From: JAVVXB01 sp036651815
GTDB taxonomy: Bacteria; Bacillota; Clostridia; Christensenellales; CAG-138
Length of the DNA: 64,000 nucleotides
Direction: 5' to 3'
Assembly: GCA_036651815.1 (NCBI GenBank)
Contig: JAVVXB010000014.1
Coordinates: forward strand, 1-64,000
How positions within the stretch are numbered: the stretch's first letter is position 1; the number at the start of each line of letters is the position of its first letter. The position numbers were made by a program, and so were the translations under genes. Below are positions 1 through 9,911 of the stretch, piece by piece. The notes beneath the pieces were generated by a model. That model had not been told where the DNA came from and ran no database searches. It was given only the letters and a program-made list of their open reading frames with translations.

Positions 1-1
1 G

Positions 2-412
2 GATCTGTTTGAAAAAAGCATTGTGGTCATGACGGTGGACGAATTTGAGGCCATTCGTCTGATTGACTTAGAAGGGTTGAGCCAAGAGGAATGTTCCGAA
101 CGGATGAATGTGGCGCGAACAACCGCGCAGTCCATATACAACAGCGCACGTGGTAAGCTAGCCGAGTGCCTTGTGAACGGTCTGCAACTAACCATCGGTG
201 GTGGCGATTATGTTCTTTGCAACGGTATTCCCGCCGGCTGTGGGCACTATTGCAAAAAGAAATGTCATTGGGGCAATACCGATAAAGAAGCGCAGACTGC
301 GTATGTCCCTGATAACACGCAGACTCCACCACAGAGATCATTCGCAATTGCATGCAGCAATCGTGAAAGAGACAACGATGAAAATAATAGAAACGAGGAA
401 TCAGCAGAATGA
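2..412 (+). CDS. DUF134 family protein, 5' end outside window
   Basis: The reading frame is open from the first bases of the window, so the start lies upstream; about 136 residues are visible. The stretch TVDEFEAIRLIDLEGLSQEE followed by a helix-turn-helix-like segment (residues around MNVARTTAQSIYNSAR) is characteristic of the DUF134/UPF0251 family, small proteins with a predicted sigma-70 region-4-like DNA-binding fold. The C-terminal part has several Cys and His residues (YVLC, GCGHYCKKKCHWG), suggesting a metal site. Its stop overlaps the start of the next gene by 4 bases (ATGA), so the two are translationally coupled. DUF134 genes commonly sit beside NifX/NifB-type cofactor-binding proteins, as here. 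The molecular role is not established; a metal- or redox-sensing regulator of its partner is an inference. Confidence 0.8.
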   Translation, partial: DLFEKSIVVMTVDEFEAIRLIDLEGLSQEECSERMNVARTTAQSIYNSARGKLAECLVNGLQLTIGGGDYVLCNGIPAGCGHYCKKKCHWGNTDKEAQTAYVPDNTQTPPQRSFAIACSNRERDNDENNRNEESAE

Positions 413-828
413 AAATTGCAGTTACCTATGAAAATGGTCAGGTCTTTCAACACTTTGGACACACGGAAAAATTCAAAATCTATGAAATTGAAAACGGAAA
501 GGTAACCACCGCCACACTGGTAAATACCAACGGCAGCGGTCATGGCGCATTGGCGGATATCCTCCATAAGCTCCATGTGGATACCCTCATCTGTGGCGGA
601 ATCGGCGGCGGTGCAAAGCAAGCTTTGGCAGACGCGGGTATCAAACTCTATGGTGGCGTGTCCGGCAATACCGATCAAGCAGTGGAAGCGCTGCTTTCAG
701 ATAAACTTGTTTATAACTCTGAAGCAACCTGTAGCCATCATGAAGAACATCATCATGGCAGCACCTGCGGCGAACATGGTTGCGGTGAACATGGCTGTAG
801 TGACGCGCATTCTCATCACGACGAGTAA
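409..828 (+). CDS. Dinitrogenase iron-molybdenum cofactor-binding (NifX/NifB C-terminal type) protein
   Basis: This 139-residue protein begins MKIAVTYENGQVFQHFGHTE, the classic opening of the NifX/NafY/VnfX superfamily, with the conserved FGHT block and a later CGGIGGGAKQAL segment. Family members bind iron-sulfur or molybdenum-iron clusters or precursors; stand-alone copies in anaerobes are not proof of nitrogen fixation, and no nif genes are visible here. The tail is very rich in His and Cys (HHEEHHHGSTCGEHGCGEHG and following), a probable metal-binding extension seen in many clostridial homologues. It overlaps the DUF134 gene by ATGA and is presumably co-transcribed with it. Family assignment is firm; the cluster it carries is unknown. 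Confidence 0.85.
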   Translation: MKIAVTYENGQVFQHFGHTEKFKIYEIENGKVTTATLVNTNGSGHGALADILHKLHVDTLICGGIGGGAKQALADAGIKLYGGVSGNTDQAVEALLSDKLVYNSEATCSHHEEHHHGSTCGEHGCGEHGCSDAHSHHDE

Positions 829-925
829 GTCAATATATCAGAAAGAATGCTTCGATCCATAGTTGCCTCTTTCATGATCAATCCTATTGGAGGATTGAAT
901 CAAAACGAATAGATTCGCGTCATTC

Positions 926-958
926 AAAAAGCCGTCCTGTTGAAAACATAGGGCGGCT
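926..958 (-). terminator. Intrinsic terminator of the dipeptidase transcription unit
   Basis: Inverted repeat with arms at about 930-938 and 950-958, one G-T wobble, and an 11-base loop. Read on the minus strand the hairpin is followed directly by TTTTTG. It lies downstream of the dipeptidase stop and would end the rny-dipeptidase transcript. On the plus strand there is no T-run. Confidence 0.55.
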
Positions 959-1017
959 CTCATCGCATAACTTTCCAGATCTTCCCGAATGTGCAATCAT
1001 CTGATCATGATATTTTC

Positions 1018-1944
1018 TTAAACGAACTGTGCGATATAGTTTGCCAGATTCAGGTAGGCAATTTTGTATATCGCATCATCAGAAAAGCCGGCCAATGCCA
1101 GCGCACGCATCAATGCCGGAAAATCGCGGCTGGAACGCAGATCTCTCGGATACTGCTGCATACCGTCAAAATCCGAACCAATCGCACAGCAATCGATTCC
1201 ACCAGTTTGGACGACGTGGCAGATATGCCGCACAATATCACTGATATTCGCTTTCGAATTCGGGCCAAGCTGCTGATAATAGAAGTTGATGCCTACTACG
1301 CCGCCACGTTCCGCAATGGCTCGAATATGGGTATCCTGTAATGCTCTTGGGCAAGCATACACACTGCGCGCATTGGAATGGGATGCAAAGATGGGTTGTG
1401 ATGTTTGTGCCAGTATATCGTCAATTCCTTTGTCACTCAAATGAGAAACATCAATGGCAATGCCTAAACGTGTCATTTCATCGATCATCTCCCGTCCGAC
1501 GGCCGTCAGCCCTTTATTATTGCGCGCCATCGCCGCGCCAGACAGTTCGTTGGCTTCGTTCCAGGTCAACGTCATTGCACGGACGCCCAGGCGATATAGC
1601 GTACGTAAAACAGCAAGGCTCCCCTCCATGGCCTCACCGCCTTCCACGGTCAAGACCGTCCCGATCTTGCCGCAGTTCGGGCTAAAATCACGTGTAAAGG
1701 AAATAAGCTCTGCGTTTTGCTCCAGCATGCGATTGTATGCATCAATCATCGCGATACACTGATGCAGCGGCGGCGTACGCAGTGTGGTATCAATCCAACA
1801 CGCAAAGAACTGCAACGCAACATGGCCGGCTTGCAAATCGTTTAGGCGGATCACCTGATCCCGCTTCGGGCGTACCAGGTCATAGCCAGTCTGCACAGCG
1901 TTATATAGAAAATCACAATGTGCATCGGCAACCGGAAAAATCAT
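1018..1944 (-). CDS. Membrane dipeptidase (renal dipeptidase, peptidase M19 family)
   Basis: A 308-residue zinc-dependent dipeptidase of the M19 family, a TIM-barrel amidohydrolase relative that cleaves dipeptides, often with a D-residue. Visible motifs are DAHCDFLYN near the N-terminus (metal-binding His-x-Asp), a mid-protein Glu region (TVEGGEAMEG), SHSNARSV (metal His) and IGSDFDGM near the C-terminus. The protein is slightly shorter than typical. An in-frame ATG lies 12 bases upstream at 1956, but GGAGG sits 5 bases before the ATG at 1944, so the latter is chosen. The gene starts 60 bases after the rny stop on the same strand, so read-through from rny is likely. A role in peptidoglycan peptide recycling is possible but not shown. 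Confidence 0.85.
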   Translation of the reverse strand: MIFPVADAHCDFLYNAVQTGYDLVRPKRDQVIRLNDLQAGHVALQFFACWIDTTLRTPPLHQCIAMIDAYNRMLEQNAELISFTRDFSPNCGKIGTVLTVEGGEAMEGSLAVLRTLYRLGVRAMTLTWNEANELSGAAMARNNKGLTAVGREMIDEMTRLGIAIDVSHLSDKGIDDILAQTSQPIFASHSNARSVYACPRALQDTHIRAIAERGGVVGINFYYQQLGPNSKANISDIVRHICHVVQTGGIDCCAIGSDFDGMQQYPRDLRSSRDFPALMRALALAGFSDDAIYKIAYLNLANYIAQFV

Positions 1945-2004
1945 AAATGCCTCCATGCAAAAGGATATGCCAACGGCATACCCTTTGTCATCTTTGAATG
2001 ATTC

Positions 2005-3546
2005 TTACTTTGCGAAGTCGACAGTACGCGTCTCGCGAATCACACTGACTTTAATTTGGCCGGGATACTCCAGTTCGCTTTCAATACGCTTGGCAATGTC
2101 CTTTGCCATGATGATCGTATCACCATCATTGACACGATCCGGCTTGACGATAATACGAACCTCACGACCAGCCTGAATGGCATAGGATGTGTCCACACCA
2201 TCGAAGGAATTCGCAATTTCTTCGAGCTTCTCCAAGCGCTTAATATACGTTTCCAGCGTCTCGCGCCGTGCGCCAGGCCGCGCAGCCGAGATCGCATCCG
2301 CCGCCTGCACCAGCACCGCTTCCACGGTTTGTGGATCAATGTCGTTGTGATGCGCCAAGATGGCGTGAACAATGGCATTGTTCTCTCGAAACTTCTTGGC
2401 GAGATCCGCGCCAATCTGGGTATGCGGGCCTTCCACCTCATGATCGATGGACTTTCCGATGTCATGCAGCAAGCCCGCGCGCTTGGCAATCGCTATATTT
2501 GCACCAAGCTCAGCGGCCATAATACCCGCTAGATGCGCAACTTCAATGGAATGCTTCAGAACGTTCTGTCCATAACTGGTACGGTACTTCATGCGGCCAA
2601 GATAGCGCACCAATTCGTGATGCAAACCGTTGACACCAACCTCCAGAACCGCTTGCTCACCGGCTTCTCGAATGGTATTGTCCACTTCTTTTTTAGCCTT
2701 TTCAACCATCTCTTCAATTCTGGCAGGATGAATTCGACCGTCCAGAATCAGTTTTTCGAGTGCAATGCGGGCAACTTCACGGCGGACTGGATCAAATCCG
2801 GACAAAATCACAGCTTCCGGCGTATCATCGATAATAAGATCCACACCGGTGGCCGTTTCCAATGCGCGAATGTTGCGGCCTTCACGGCCGATGATCCGAC
2901 CTTTCATTTCATCGTTGGGCAATGGCACAACCGAAACGGTGGTCTCTGCGACATGGTCGGCCGCGCAACGCTGAATGGCAAGGGAAATGATGTTACGTGC
3001 ACGTTTATCCGCTTCTTCCTTGGTCTTGGATTCGATGTCGCGAATCAGGATTGCGGCGTCATGGCGCGCATCGCGTTCCACATCCGCAAGCAGCATTTCC
3101 TTAGCGGCATCCATGGACAAACCGGATATCTTTTCGAGTTCTTGGAGCTGTTGCGCATGCAGCTGTGTAATCTGCGCTTCCGCGCTTGATAGCTGCGCTT
3201 CCTTTTCAGCAATCGCGCCTTCGCGCAATTCAACGTTATCCATCTTCTTATCGAGGATTTCTTCACGCTGAAAAAGTCTGCGCTCGTTACGTTGAACCTC
3301 GCTTCTTCGTTCACGGTTTTCACGCTCAGTTTCAGCGCGAATCTTAAATACTTCTTCTTTTGCTTCGAGAATCTTCTCTTTTTTAATGTCTTCCGCCTTA
3401 TGCTGCGCTTCATCATAGAGTTTTTTTACGGCGTCTTCTGCTTTTGCAATTTTTGCTTCTGCTACATTCCTTCGATATGCATATCCAAGTATGCTACCAA
3501 TCGTCAGCGTAGCAACGCCTATTATCAAAACGATCCACCAATCCAT
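2005..3546 (-). CDS. rny: Ribonuclease Y
   Basis: 513 residues, full length for RNase Y, the membrane-anchored endoribonuclease that starts bulk mRNA decay in many Bacillota. Seen in order: one N-terminal transmembrane helix (about residues 3-22), a long highly charged coiled coil (about 30-190), a KH RNA-binding domain with GRIIGREGRNIRALE, and an HD domain with LLHDIGKSIDHE carrying the catalytic His-Asp pair. The C-terminus RETRTVDFAK is typical. A GGAG site lies 9 bases before the ATG. A near-consensus promoter is found 140 bases upstream, just after the polC stop, so rny is separately transcribed from the frr-polC operon. Confidence 0.97.
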   Translation of the reverse strand: MDWWIVLIIGVATLTIGSILGYAYRRNVAEAKIAKAEDAVKKLYDEAQHKAEDIKKEKILEAKEEVFKIRAETERENRERRSEVQRNERRLFQREEILDKKMDNVELREGAIAEKEAQLSSAEAQITQLHAQQLQELEKISGLSMDAAKEMLLADVERDARHDAAILIRDIESKTKEEADKRARNIISLAIQRCAADHVAETTVSVVPLPNDEMKGRIIGREGRNIRALETATGVDLIIDDTPEAVILSGFDPVRREVARIALEKLILDGRIHPARIEEMVEKAKKEVDNTIREAGEQAVLEVGVNGLHHELVRYLGRMKYRTSYGQNVLKHSIEVAHLAGIMAAELGANIAIAKRAGLLHDIGKSIDHEVEGPHTQIGADLAKKFRENNAIVHAILAHHNDIDPQTVEAVLVQAADAISAARPGARRETLETYIKRLEKLEEIANSFDGVDTSYAIQAGREVRIIVKPDRVNDGDTIIMAKDIAKRIESELEYPGQIKVSVIRETRTVDFAK

Positions 3547-3686
3547 ATATGTAAATCTCCGATCAAAAAAATGAAACCGCGCAATTCTGCCCGGTTACTT
3601 CATACATTCAATATTCTTTCAGCCAATCAGCCAACGTCAATCTATTTATGAACCTACCATACGAGTGCAGGATTGCTTCTACAGAA

Positions 3687-3715
3687 ATTATATAGAGTAT
3701 TACAACTGCCGTCAA
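3687..3715 (-). promoter_or_regulatory. Sigma-A-type promoter of rny
   Basis: On the minus strand TTGACG (3710-3715), a 17-base spacer and TATAAT (3687-3692). It directly follows the polC stop codon and leaves a 5' leader of about 135 bases before rny. Apart from one -35 base it matches the consensus. Confidence 0.75.
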
Positions 3716-3716
3716 G

Positions 3717-6700
3717 TCAAAACAAGGAAATTTGGTTGGTTTCTGGCAGTTTTTCGAAGCATCCACACTTTTGCAGGGCTGAAATCACGCCACTGTTGGC
3801 TGTAGTACGCGACTGAAAGTCTTCAATGGATAAAAACGGCGTCGTTCCGCGGTTTTCGCACAACGAAATCGCTGCATTCGCGCCAACGCTTGGCACAGCA
3901 TCAAATGGTGGGCGCAGCGCGTTGCCTTCAACAAGAAATTTGGTCGCGGCAGACTTATAGATATCGACCGGTAGCAATTCGATGCCACGCAGATTCATTT
4001 CATATACTACCTCAAGAATCGTTTGCAGTTCCTTGTCACGCTTCTTCTCTGCCGTATCCTTAAACTGTGCATTTTTATCCAGTTCCTTGATTACGGCAAG
4101 CACTTTGTCAGCGCCGCCACACGCGCTGGTCACGTCAAACGCATCCGCTCGCACCGTAAAATATACTGCATAGAATTCCAGCGGAAAGTGCACCTTGTAA
4201 TAGGCAATGCGAAACGACATCATCGCATACGCAACGGCATGGCCGCGCGGAAACATATATTTGATTTTATGGCAGGAATCAACGAACCATGCCGGGATGT
4301 TGCCGTCCTTCATGGCTTGTTCCATCTCGGGCGTCAGGCCCCGTCCCTTCCGCACGCGTTCCATGATGGTAAACGACAACGATGCTTCCATGCCATGTGC
4401 AATCAAATAGTTCATGATATCGTCTCGGGTACAAAGCACCTCATTTAATCGCGCAATCTTGTTGACAACCAACGGCTCGGCATTATTCAGCCAAACATCC
4501 GTGCCATGTGTCAATCCAGCAATGCGGACGAGTTCCTCCATCGTCTTTGGGCGCGTCATCTCCAAAACACCGCGCACAAAGCCCGTTCCATATTCTGGTA
4601 TGCCCAACGATCCCACGTCGCATTCCATGCCAGACAGATCAATATGTAACGGTTCCACGCTGGAATAGAGTTTCATCGTATCCTTGTCATCAAGCGGAAT
4701 GGTTCGCGGGTCTAGCCCCGTTAAGACCTCCAGCATGCGCAGTGCGGTGGGGTCATCGTGGCCAAGAATATCCAATTTCACCAGGCGATCATCCATCGCA
4801 TGGAAATCAAAGTGTGTGGTGATGGTGTTCTTGTCCTTTTTATCCGCAGGATAGTTAATCGGCGTATAGTCGAGGATATCGTCCTCCTTTGGCACGATCA
4901 CAATGCCGCCGGGGTGCTGGCCGGTGGTCACCTTCACATTCAGGCAGCCTTTTACCAATCGTTCGCGCTCGGCTTGCCGCAATACTTTTCCCGTTTTTTC
5001 CATATAGCTGAACACGCATTCATACGCTTTCTTATCGGCAATGCCAGAGATGGTGCCCGCGCGGAACGCATGTCCCTTGCCAAACATTTCTTCAACGTAT
5101 TTGTGTGCAACCGGCTGGTATTCACCGGAAAAATTCAGGTCAATATCCGGCGTCTTATCCCCTTTGAATCCCAGAAAAACCTCAAATGGAATTTCAAATC
5201 CCATCTTATTGTATTTTGCGCCGCATGCAGGACAGTTCAGATCCGGCATATCAACACCGCAGGCATATTGATCCAGCAGAACGTCAAAATCGCTATGCTT
5301 ACAGTTTGGGCAAACATAATGCGGCTGCAGCGCATTCACTTCGGTGATGCCCGCCATGGTTGCAACAAATGAGGAGCCGACGCTGCCACGCGAACCCACC
5401 AAATACCCGTCAGATAACGATTTTGATACAAGCCGCTGAGCCATCAGATACAGCGAAGCAAACCCATTGCCAATGATGGATTTCAGTTCTTTGTCAAGCC
5501 GCGCCTGTACAATCGGTGGCAAGGGATCGCCATAGATTTCATGTGCCTTGCTAACGGTCATATTGGTCAAGATGTTTTCCGCATCCTCGATCCTCGGCGC
5601 ATGCGTGCCGTCTGGGAAAGGTTTCAACTCACCGCATAGATCGGCAATGGCATTCGGCGTTTCAATAACAACACGATACGCAGTTTCCGCGCCCAGATAG
5701 GCGAATTCCTCCAGCATCTCATCCGTCGTTTTAAAATAGAGAGGCGCTTGTTGATCCGCATCGGAAAAGCCCATCTTGGTCATCAAGATTTCACGATAGA
5801 TACTGTCTCCCGGGTCTAAAAAATGGACGTCTCCAGTTGCGACGACCGGTTTGTGCAGTTTGTCTGCCAACGCAACGATCTCGCGATTGATTTGGAGAAT
5901 CCTCTCCTCGCTCGCCATTCCCTCCCGCACCATAAACGCATTGTTTTGCCGCGGCTGGATCTCCAGATAATCATAGAACGATGCAAGTCTTTCGATTGTT
6001 TCCGCGCTCTTTTGCTGCAAAATTGCTTGGTACAGTTCGCCCTGTTCGCAAGCGGAGCCTAATATCAAGCCACCCCGAAAGATGGAAAGCAGGCTCAGCG
6101 GTATGATTGGCCGTGTACGGAAATGATCCAAATGCGCATAACTGACAAGCCGGTATAGATTCTTGATGCCGTCCTGTGTCTGCGCCAAAATGATGATATG
6201 GTTGGTTTTGTGTTTCTTTTTCGCTTTTTTATGCTCGCCGAAATTGAGATCCACGGCTGGCTCAGGCGGCTCTGGGACACGCACCGGTAACAGATGCACG
6301 TTGAGAGTGCGCAGTTGATCCAATAAAATCAGAAAAACATCGGCGGTGGCTTTCGCGTCGTCAACCGCCCGGTGATGTCCCCTCAAATCGACCTGCAGCG
6401 CTTCGCAAACTGTGTCCAGCTTATGATTTGGAAGGTCGTGCATGAGGTAACGAGAAAGCATGAGCGTATCGGCATAATCAAAATTGAATACATACCCGAA
6501 CCGCGCACCGTGATAACGAATAAACCCGGCATCAAATTCCGCATTGTGCGCCACAAGGCAGCAGCCTTCTGCAAACGCATAGAACTGCCGCAGTACCTCG
6601 CGGATGGTTGGTGCGCCCGCAAGCATATCGGTTGTAATCCCAGTTAGTTCCGTAATATTCTTGGGAACAATCGTTCCGTCATTGACGAAGGTTTGCAGGG

Positions 6701-7757
6701 TATCAATCACCTGACCCGCGCGTATTTTGATTGCGCCAAGCTCAATGATCTCAGCATGTTCCGGCTTAAGACCAGTGGTTTCCAGATCGAAAACAACAAA
6801 CGTTTTGTTCTCCGTACTGGTCAGCTCCGTATCATGTTGCAGATAACCTTCCACGCCAAAGATTGCCTTAACACCGGTTTTTTTGCTTGCTTTTGCCGCC
6901 TCCGGAAAAGACTGCACGACGCCATGGTCGGTAATCGCTAGTGCTTTGTGGCCGAATCGTTTAGCCGTTTTAAATGCAGCGGACACATCCGTTAAGCCAT
7001 CCATCATGGACATCCTCGTATGCAGATGCAATTCAACACGTTTTTCCTTGGCAGAATCGCCGCGCAATTTCACGGACGCTGCATTGATATCGTTCACATA
7101 GATCTGGAGTTCCTTACCAAATTTTGGCATTTTACATACGCCCCGCACGCGGATATTCTCGCCGTCTTTTACCGTGTCTTCCAAAAAACCAAGGAAACGT
7201 GCGCGTTTGCTACTTTCATAAAAAGTGTAGACGCAGAAAATGGAATCCGTTTCGTCCGTCACATTGATCAAAACCCGATATGATTTTTTTCCGTTGTCAT
7301 TTTTATTGCCCCACCCGTCTTTTTCTTCCCAAGAAACCACGCGGCCTTCAATGACAACTGAGCCTTCTCCCTCTGTTAATTTGCAGATGGGCGTACATTG
7401 TGCAGATCTAATGGCGGTGCCCAAGAGCACTTTATAACCGTCCTGGCCATCCATGGGCGATGTTGCTTTGACAGCTTCGGCTGAATGATATGACGTTGAT
7501 GGGCCGTTCGGTTCCGGCTCTGGTATGCAGGCAATTGTTGATTCTTTCTCCGAAAAGCGCACGTGAACACGCAACTCCGGCAGCAGGTCAGACAGCGTGG
7601 CTTTTAGTCGCTGTCGGCAGGGCTCGGAAACCTCGTGCAAGCACAAAAAAGACACGCTGATCGCATTCGCCCTGCGGTTGAGTACCGCAGATTGGACAGC
7701 CAGCGTATCAATATCAATTTCAGATTGCCGCAACGCGGATAAGAGCCGTTCCTCCAA
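3717..7757 (-). CDS. polC: DNA polymerase III alpha subunit, PolC type
   Basis: 1346 residues, a little shorter than the usual 1430 or so because of a compact N-terminus. Domains in order: OB fold (about 130-225), first part of the PHP domain with ELHLHTRMSMMDG (about 242-254), an inserted DEDD 3'-5' proofreading exonuclease starting FVVFDLETTGL (about 320-490), the rest of PHP, a zinc ribbon CPNC...CPAC, and the palm with the catalytic TPDIDLNFSG. The last residues NQISLF form a beta-clamp binding motif (Q-x-S-L-F). The start is TTG with GGAGGGGG a few bases upstream; no better ATG is nearby. It is the replicative polymerase of low-GC Gram-positives and the last gene of the frr operon. Confidence 0.97.
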   Translation of the reverse strand: MEERLLSALRQSEIDIDTLAVQSAVLNRRANAISVSFLCLHEVSEPCRQRLKATLSDLLPELRVHVRFSEKESTIACIPEPEPNGPSTSYHSAEAVKATSPMDGQDGYKVLLGTAIRSAQCTPICKLTEGEGSVVIEGRVVSWEEKDGWGNKNDNGKKSYRVLINVTDETDSIFCVYTFYESSKRARFLGFLEDTVKDGENIRVRGVCKMPKFGKELQIYVNDINAASVKLRGDSAKEKRVELHLHTRMSMMDGLTDVSAAFKTAKRFGHKALAITDHGVVQSFPEAAKASKKTGVKAIFGVEGYLQHDTELTSTENKTFVVFDLETTGLKPEHAEIIELGAIKIRAGQVIDTLQTFVNDGTIVPKNITELTGITTDMLAGAPTIREVLRQFYAFAEGCCLVAHNAEFDAGFIRYHGARFGYVFNFDYADTLMLSRYLMHDLPNHKLDTVCEALQVDLRGHHRAVDDAKATADVFLILLDQLRTLNVHLLPVRVPEPPEPAVDLNFGEHKKAKKKHKTNHIIILAQTQDGIKNLYRLVSYAHLDHFRTRPIIPLSLLSIFRGGLILGSACEQGELYQAILQQKSAETIERLASFYDYLEIQPRQNNAFMVREGMASEERILQINREIVALADKLHKPVVATGDVHFLDPGDSIYREILMTKMGFSDADQQAPLYFKTTDEMLEEFAYLGAETAYRVVIETPNAIADLCGELKPFPDGTHAPRIEDAENILTNMTVSKAHEIYGDPLPPIVQARLDKELKSIIGNGFASLYLMAQRLVSKSLSDGYLVGSRGSVGSSFVATMAGITEVNALQPHYVCPNCKHSDFDVLLDQYACGVDMPDLNCPACGAKYNKMGFEIPFEVFLGFKGDKTPDIDLNFSGEYQPVAHKYVEEMFGKGHAFRAGTISGIADKKAYECVFSYMEKTGKVLRQAERERLVKGCLNVKVTTGQHPGGIVIVPKEDDILDYTPINYPADKKDKNTITTHFDFHAMDDRLVKLDILGHDDPTALRMLEVLTGLDPRTIPLDDKDTMKLYSSVEPLHIDLSGMECDVGSLGIPEYGTGFVRGVLEMTRPKTMEELVRIAGLTHGTDVWLNNAEPLVVNKIARLNEVLCTRDDIMNYLIAHGMEASLSFTIMERVRKGRGLTPEMEQAMKDGNIPAWFVDSCHKIKYMFPRGHAVAYAMMSFRIAYYKVHFPLEFYAVYFTVRADAFDVTSACGGADKVLAVIKELDKNAQFKDTAEKKRDKELQTILEVVYEMNLRGIELLPVDIYKSAATKFLVEGNALRPPFDAVPSVGANAAISLCENRGTTPFLSIEDFQSRTTANSGVISALQKCGCFEKLPETNQISLF

Positions 7758-7809
7758 ATTCCCCCTCCGTTTGTCCCGCCAATGCCAGAAAAGAACATAA
7801 AAATATTCG

Positions 7810-8874
7810 TTACGAATTCGCGTGTCCGCAGAGCATTTCCGTTGACATACGAATGAGCATTTCCATCACATCCTCCGTGCTGCCGGAATAGACCTTTTGT
7901 CCCTTCTGAAACAGCACACCATTGCCATTGCCAAAGGCGATGCCAATGTCTGCATCGCTCGCTTCACCCGGGCCGTTGACTGCGCAGCCCATGACAGCCA
8001 CTTTCAGATATCCCTGTCTGCGTGGCAGCCGTTTGCCAACAATTTCAACCATTTTCATAAGATCCACCTGCGTGCGTCCACAAGTTGGACAACTGATGAT
8101 CTCTATGTCGTCATTTTTCAAATGTAGGGCACGCAAAATCCGCAGACCCGTTTCAACCTCATACACCGGATCATCCGTCAGGGAAACCCGAATGGTATCA
8201 CCGATGCCATCGAGCAGGAGCGCACCGATGCCAATGGCAGATTTAACGATGCCCTCGGCCACATCGCCTGTTTCCGTAATTCCAACGTGCAACGGATAAT
8301 CAATCAGCTTTGCAATCATTTGATAGGCGGCGACTGTATCTGCCACCGTAGACGCTTTGAGGGACACAACGATCCCGTCAAAATGCTCATCTTCCAATAT
8401 TCGCACATGCTTGAGCGCGCTCTCCACCATCGCCTCCGGCGTTGCCCCACCATATTTTTGTTTGAGCTGTGGCTCGATGGAACCCGCGTTAACACCGATG
8501 CGGATCGGTGTATTGTGTGCTTTCGCGCACTGCACCAGTGAGCGAACGCGGCTCTCGTTGCCAATATTCCCCGGGTTAAATCGAAGCTTGTCCGCTCCGT
8601 TTTCAATCGCTGCAATTGCAAGCCGATAATCGAAATGTACATCCGCAACCAGAGGGATATGGATCTGCGCCCGGATCTTCCCGAAGGCTTTTGCGCAATC
8701 CATATCATATACGGAGGAACGCACAATCTCGCAGCCGGCACGTTCCAGCGCCGCAATCTGAAGCACCGTTGCCTCGACGTCACGCGTATCGGTATTGGTC
8801 ATGGACTGCACGGAGATGGGCGCACCACCACCAACCGCCACGCTGCCGACCGATACTTTTCTTGTTTTCCGCAT
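7810..8874 (-). CDS. ispG: (E)-4-hydroxy-3-methylbut-2-enyl-diphosphate synthase
   Basis: 354 residues, normal for bacterial IspG (GcpE), the [4Fe-4S] enzyme of the MEP pathway that converts MEcPP to HMBPP. The N-terminus SVQSMTNTDTRDVEATV is the family signature. Cluster ligands are visible in SCPTCGRTQVD and VMGCAVNGPGEASDADIGIA. The start ATG overlaps the rseP stop (TGATG), so translation is coupled. It sits in one operon with dxr, the second step of the same pathway, and with uppS, which consumes the pathway's product as undecaprenyl diphosphate. Confidence 0.96.
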   Translation of the reverse strand: MRKTRKVSVGSVAVGGGAPISVQSMTNTDTRDVEATVLQIAALERAGCEIVRSSVYDMDCAKAFGKIRAQIHIPLVADVHFDYRLAIAAIENGADKLRFNPGNIGNESRVRSLVQCAKAHNTPIRIGVNAGSIEPQLKQKYGGATPEAMVESALKHVRILEDEHFDGIVVSLKASTVADTVAAYQMIAKLIDYPLHVGITETGDVAEGIVKSAIGIGALLLDGIGDTIRVSLTDDPVYEVETGLRILRALHLKNDDIEIISCPTCGRTQVDLMKMVEIVGKRLPRRQGYLKVAVMGCAVNGPGEASDADIGIAFGNGNGVLFQKGQKVYSGSTEDVMEMLIRMSTEMLCGHANS

Positions 8875-9911
8875 CAGTATGTAACTCCCCGAATTAAGTT
8901 TGAAATATCGTTGTAGGTCAAGAAAATAATTAAACCAAACAGCAAAATCAGTCCGACAAAGTGTACCATTCCTTCTTTTTCTGCTGGAATGGGCTTTCCC
9001 CTTATGGCTTCAATGAAGATGAATACCATGCGGCCGCCATCTAGCGCAGGCAATGGCAATAGATTCATAATGCCCAGACTGATGCTGATAAGAACCGCAA
9101 AGCGTAGGATCGTTTCGAATCCATAGCGCACGGCTTCGCTGATATAGGCAATAATGCCAACCGGTCCGGCGACATCTGTAGATTGCACCTGTCCTTTGAA
9201 AAGATTGCCAAAGAAGCCAAAGGTCTCTTTCACCATGGTGCCGACATAGTGAAACGACTGGCCAATGGACTTGGTAAAACCAAACTTCATACGCATTGGC
9301 TCAATGGTGATGCCAATCAGATTTTTGCCCTGTTCCTTATTATAGATATTCGTGAGCTTACAGTCCACCGCCGTTCCGTCGCGTAGCACGGAGATGGTGG
9401 TTTCGTTGGATTCGACTGCAAGAATCATGGGCACGGTATCCGCATAAAATGATACCTTCTGCCCATCCACCGCCGTGATGATATCGCCAGTTTGCATTCC
9501 GCTGATTGCTGCAGGCGTTGTTGCGTCAGAGACTGCATAAACCGACGGTACATAGTCACCATAGGCGGACAGTGTGATGACCGAAAAAATGATCGCAAAC
9601 ACAAAGTTCATGAATGGGCCAGCAAAGATTGTAATCAACCGTTTCCACGCAGGTTGCGCGTTAAAGCATCGGCTATCCTGCGCCTCCTGGTCTTCACCGT
9701 AGAAGCGGCACATGCCGCCAATCGGCAATGCACGAATGGAATACTGAATTCCGTTCTTCATTTTTTTGAGTAGTACCGGCCCCATTCCAACAGAGAATTC
9801 CACAATCGTAAAGCCAAGCAACCGCCCGGCTGTATAGTGGCCCAGTTCATGAATGGTAACCAGAATGGAAAGCAGCAACAGTGCTGCGAGGATTGATAGA
9901 AAAGTGTTCAA
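8874..9911 (-). CDS. rseP: Site-2 intramembrane metalloprotease (RseP/RasP, M50B family)
   Basis: 345 residues. Zinc-binding HELGH lies in transmembrane segment 1 (ILVTIHELGHYTAGRLLG), followed by a single PDZ-type domain (around GMQTGDIITAVDGQKV) and a C-terminal MNLLPLPALDGGRM with the third zinc ligand Asp. In Bacillota this protease clips anti-sigma factors and signal-peptide remnants within the membrane. It overlaps dxr by 4 bases upstream and ispG by 1 base downstream, a tight operon order conserved in this phylum. Confidence 0.94.
   Translation of the reverse strand: MNTFLSILAALLLLSILVTIHELGHYTAGRLLGFTIVEFSVGMGPVLLKKMKNGIQYSIRALPIGGMCRFYGEDQEAQDSRCFNAQPAWKRLITIFAGPFMNFVFAIIFSVITLSAYGDYVPSVYAVSDATTPAAISGMQTGDIITAVDGQKVSFYADTVPMILAVESNETTISVLRDGTAVDCKLTNIYNKEQGKNLIGITIEPMRMKFGFTKSIGQSFHYVGTMVKETFGFFGNLFKGQVQSTDVAGPVGIIAYISEAVRYGFETILRFAVLISISLGIMNLLPLPALDGGRMVFIFIEAIRGKPIPAEKEGMVHFVGLILLFGLIIFLTYNDISNLIRGVTY

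Noticed and set aside
2533..3189. 218-codon plus-strand open frame opposite rny
   Set aside because: Antisense shadow of the RNase Y gene.
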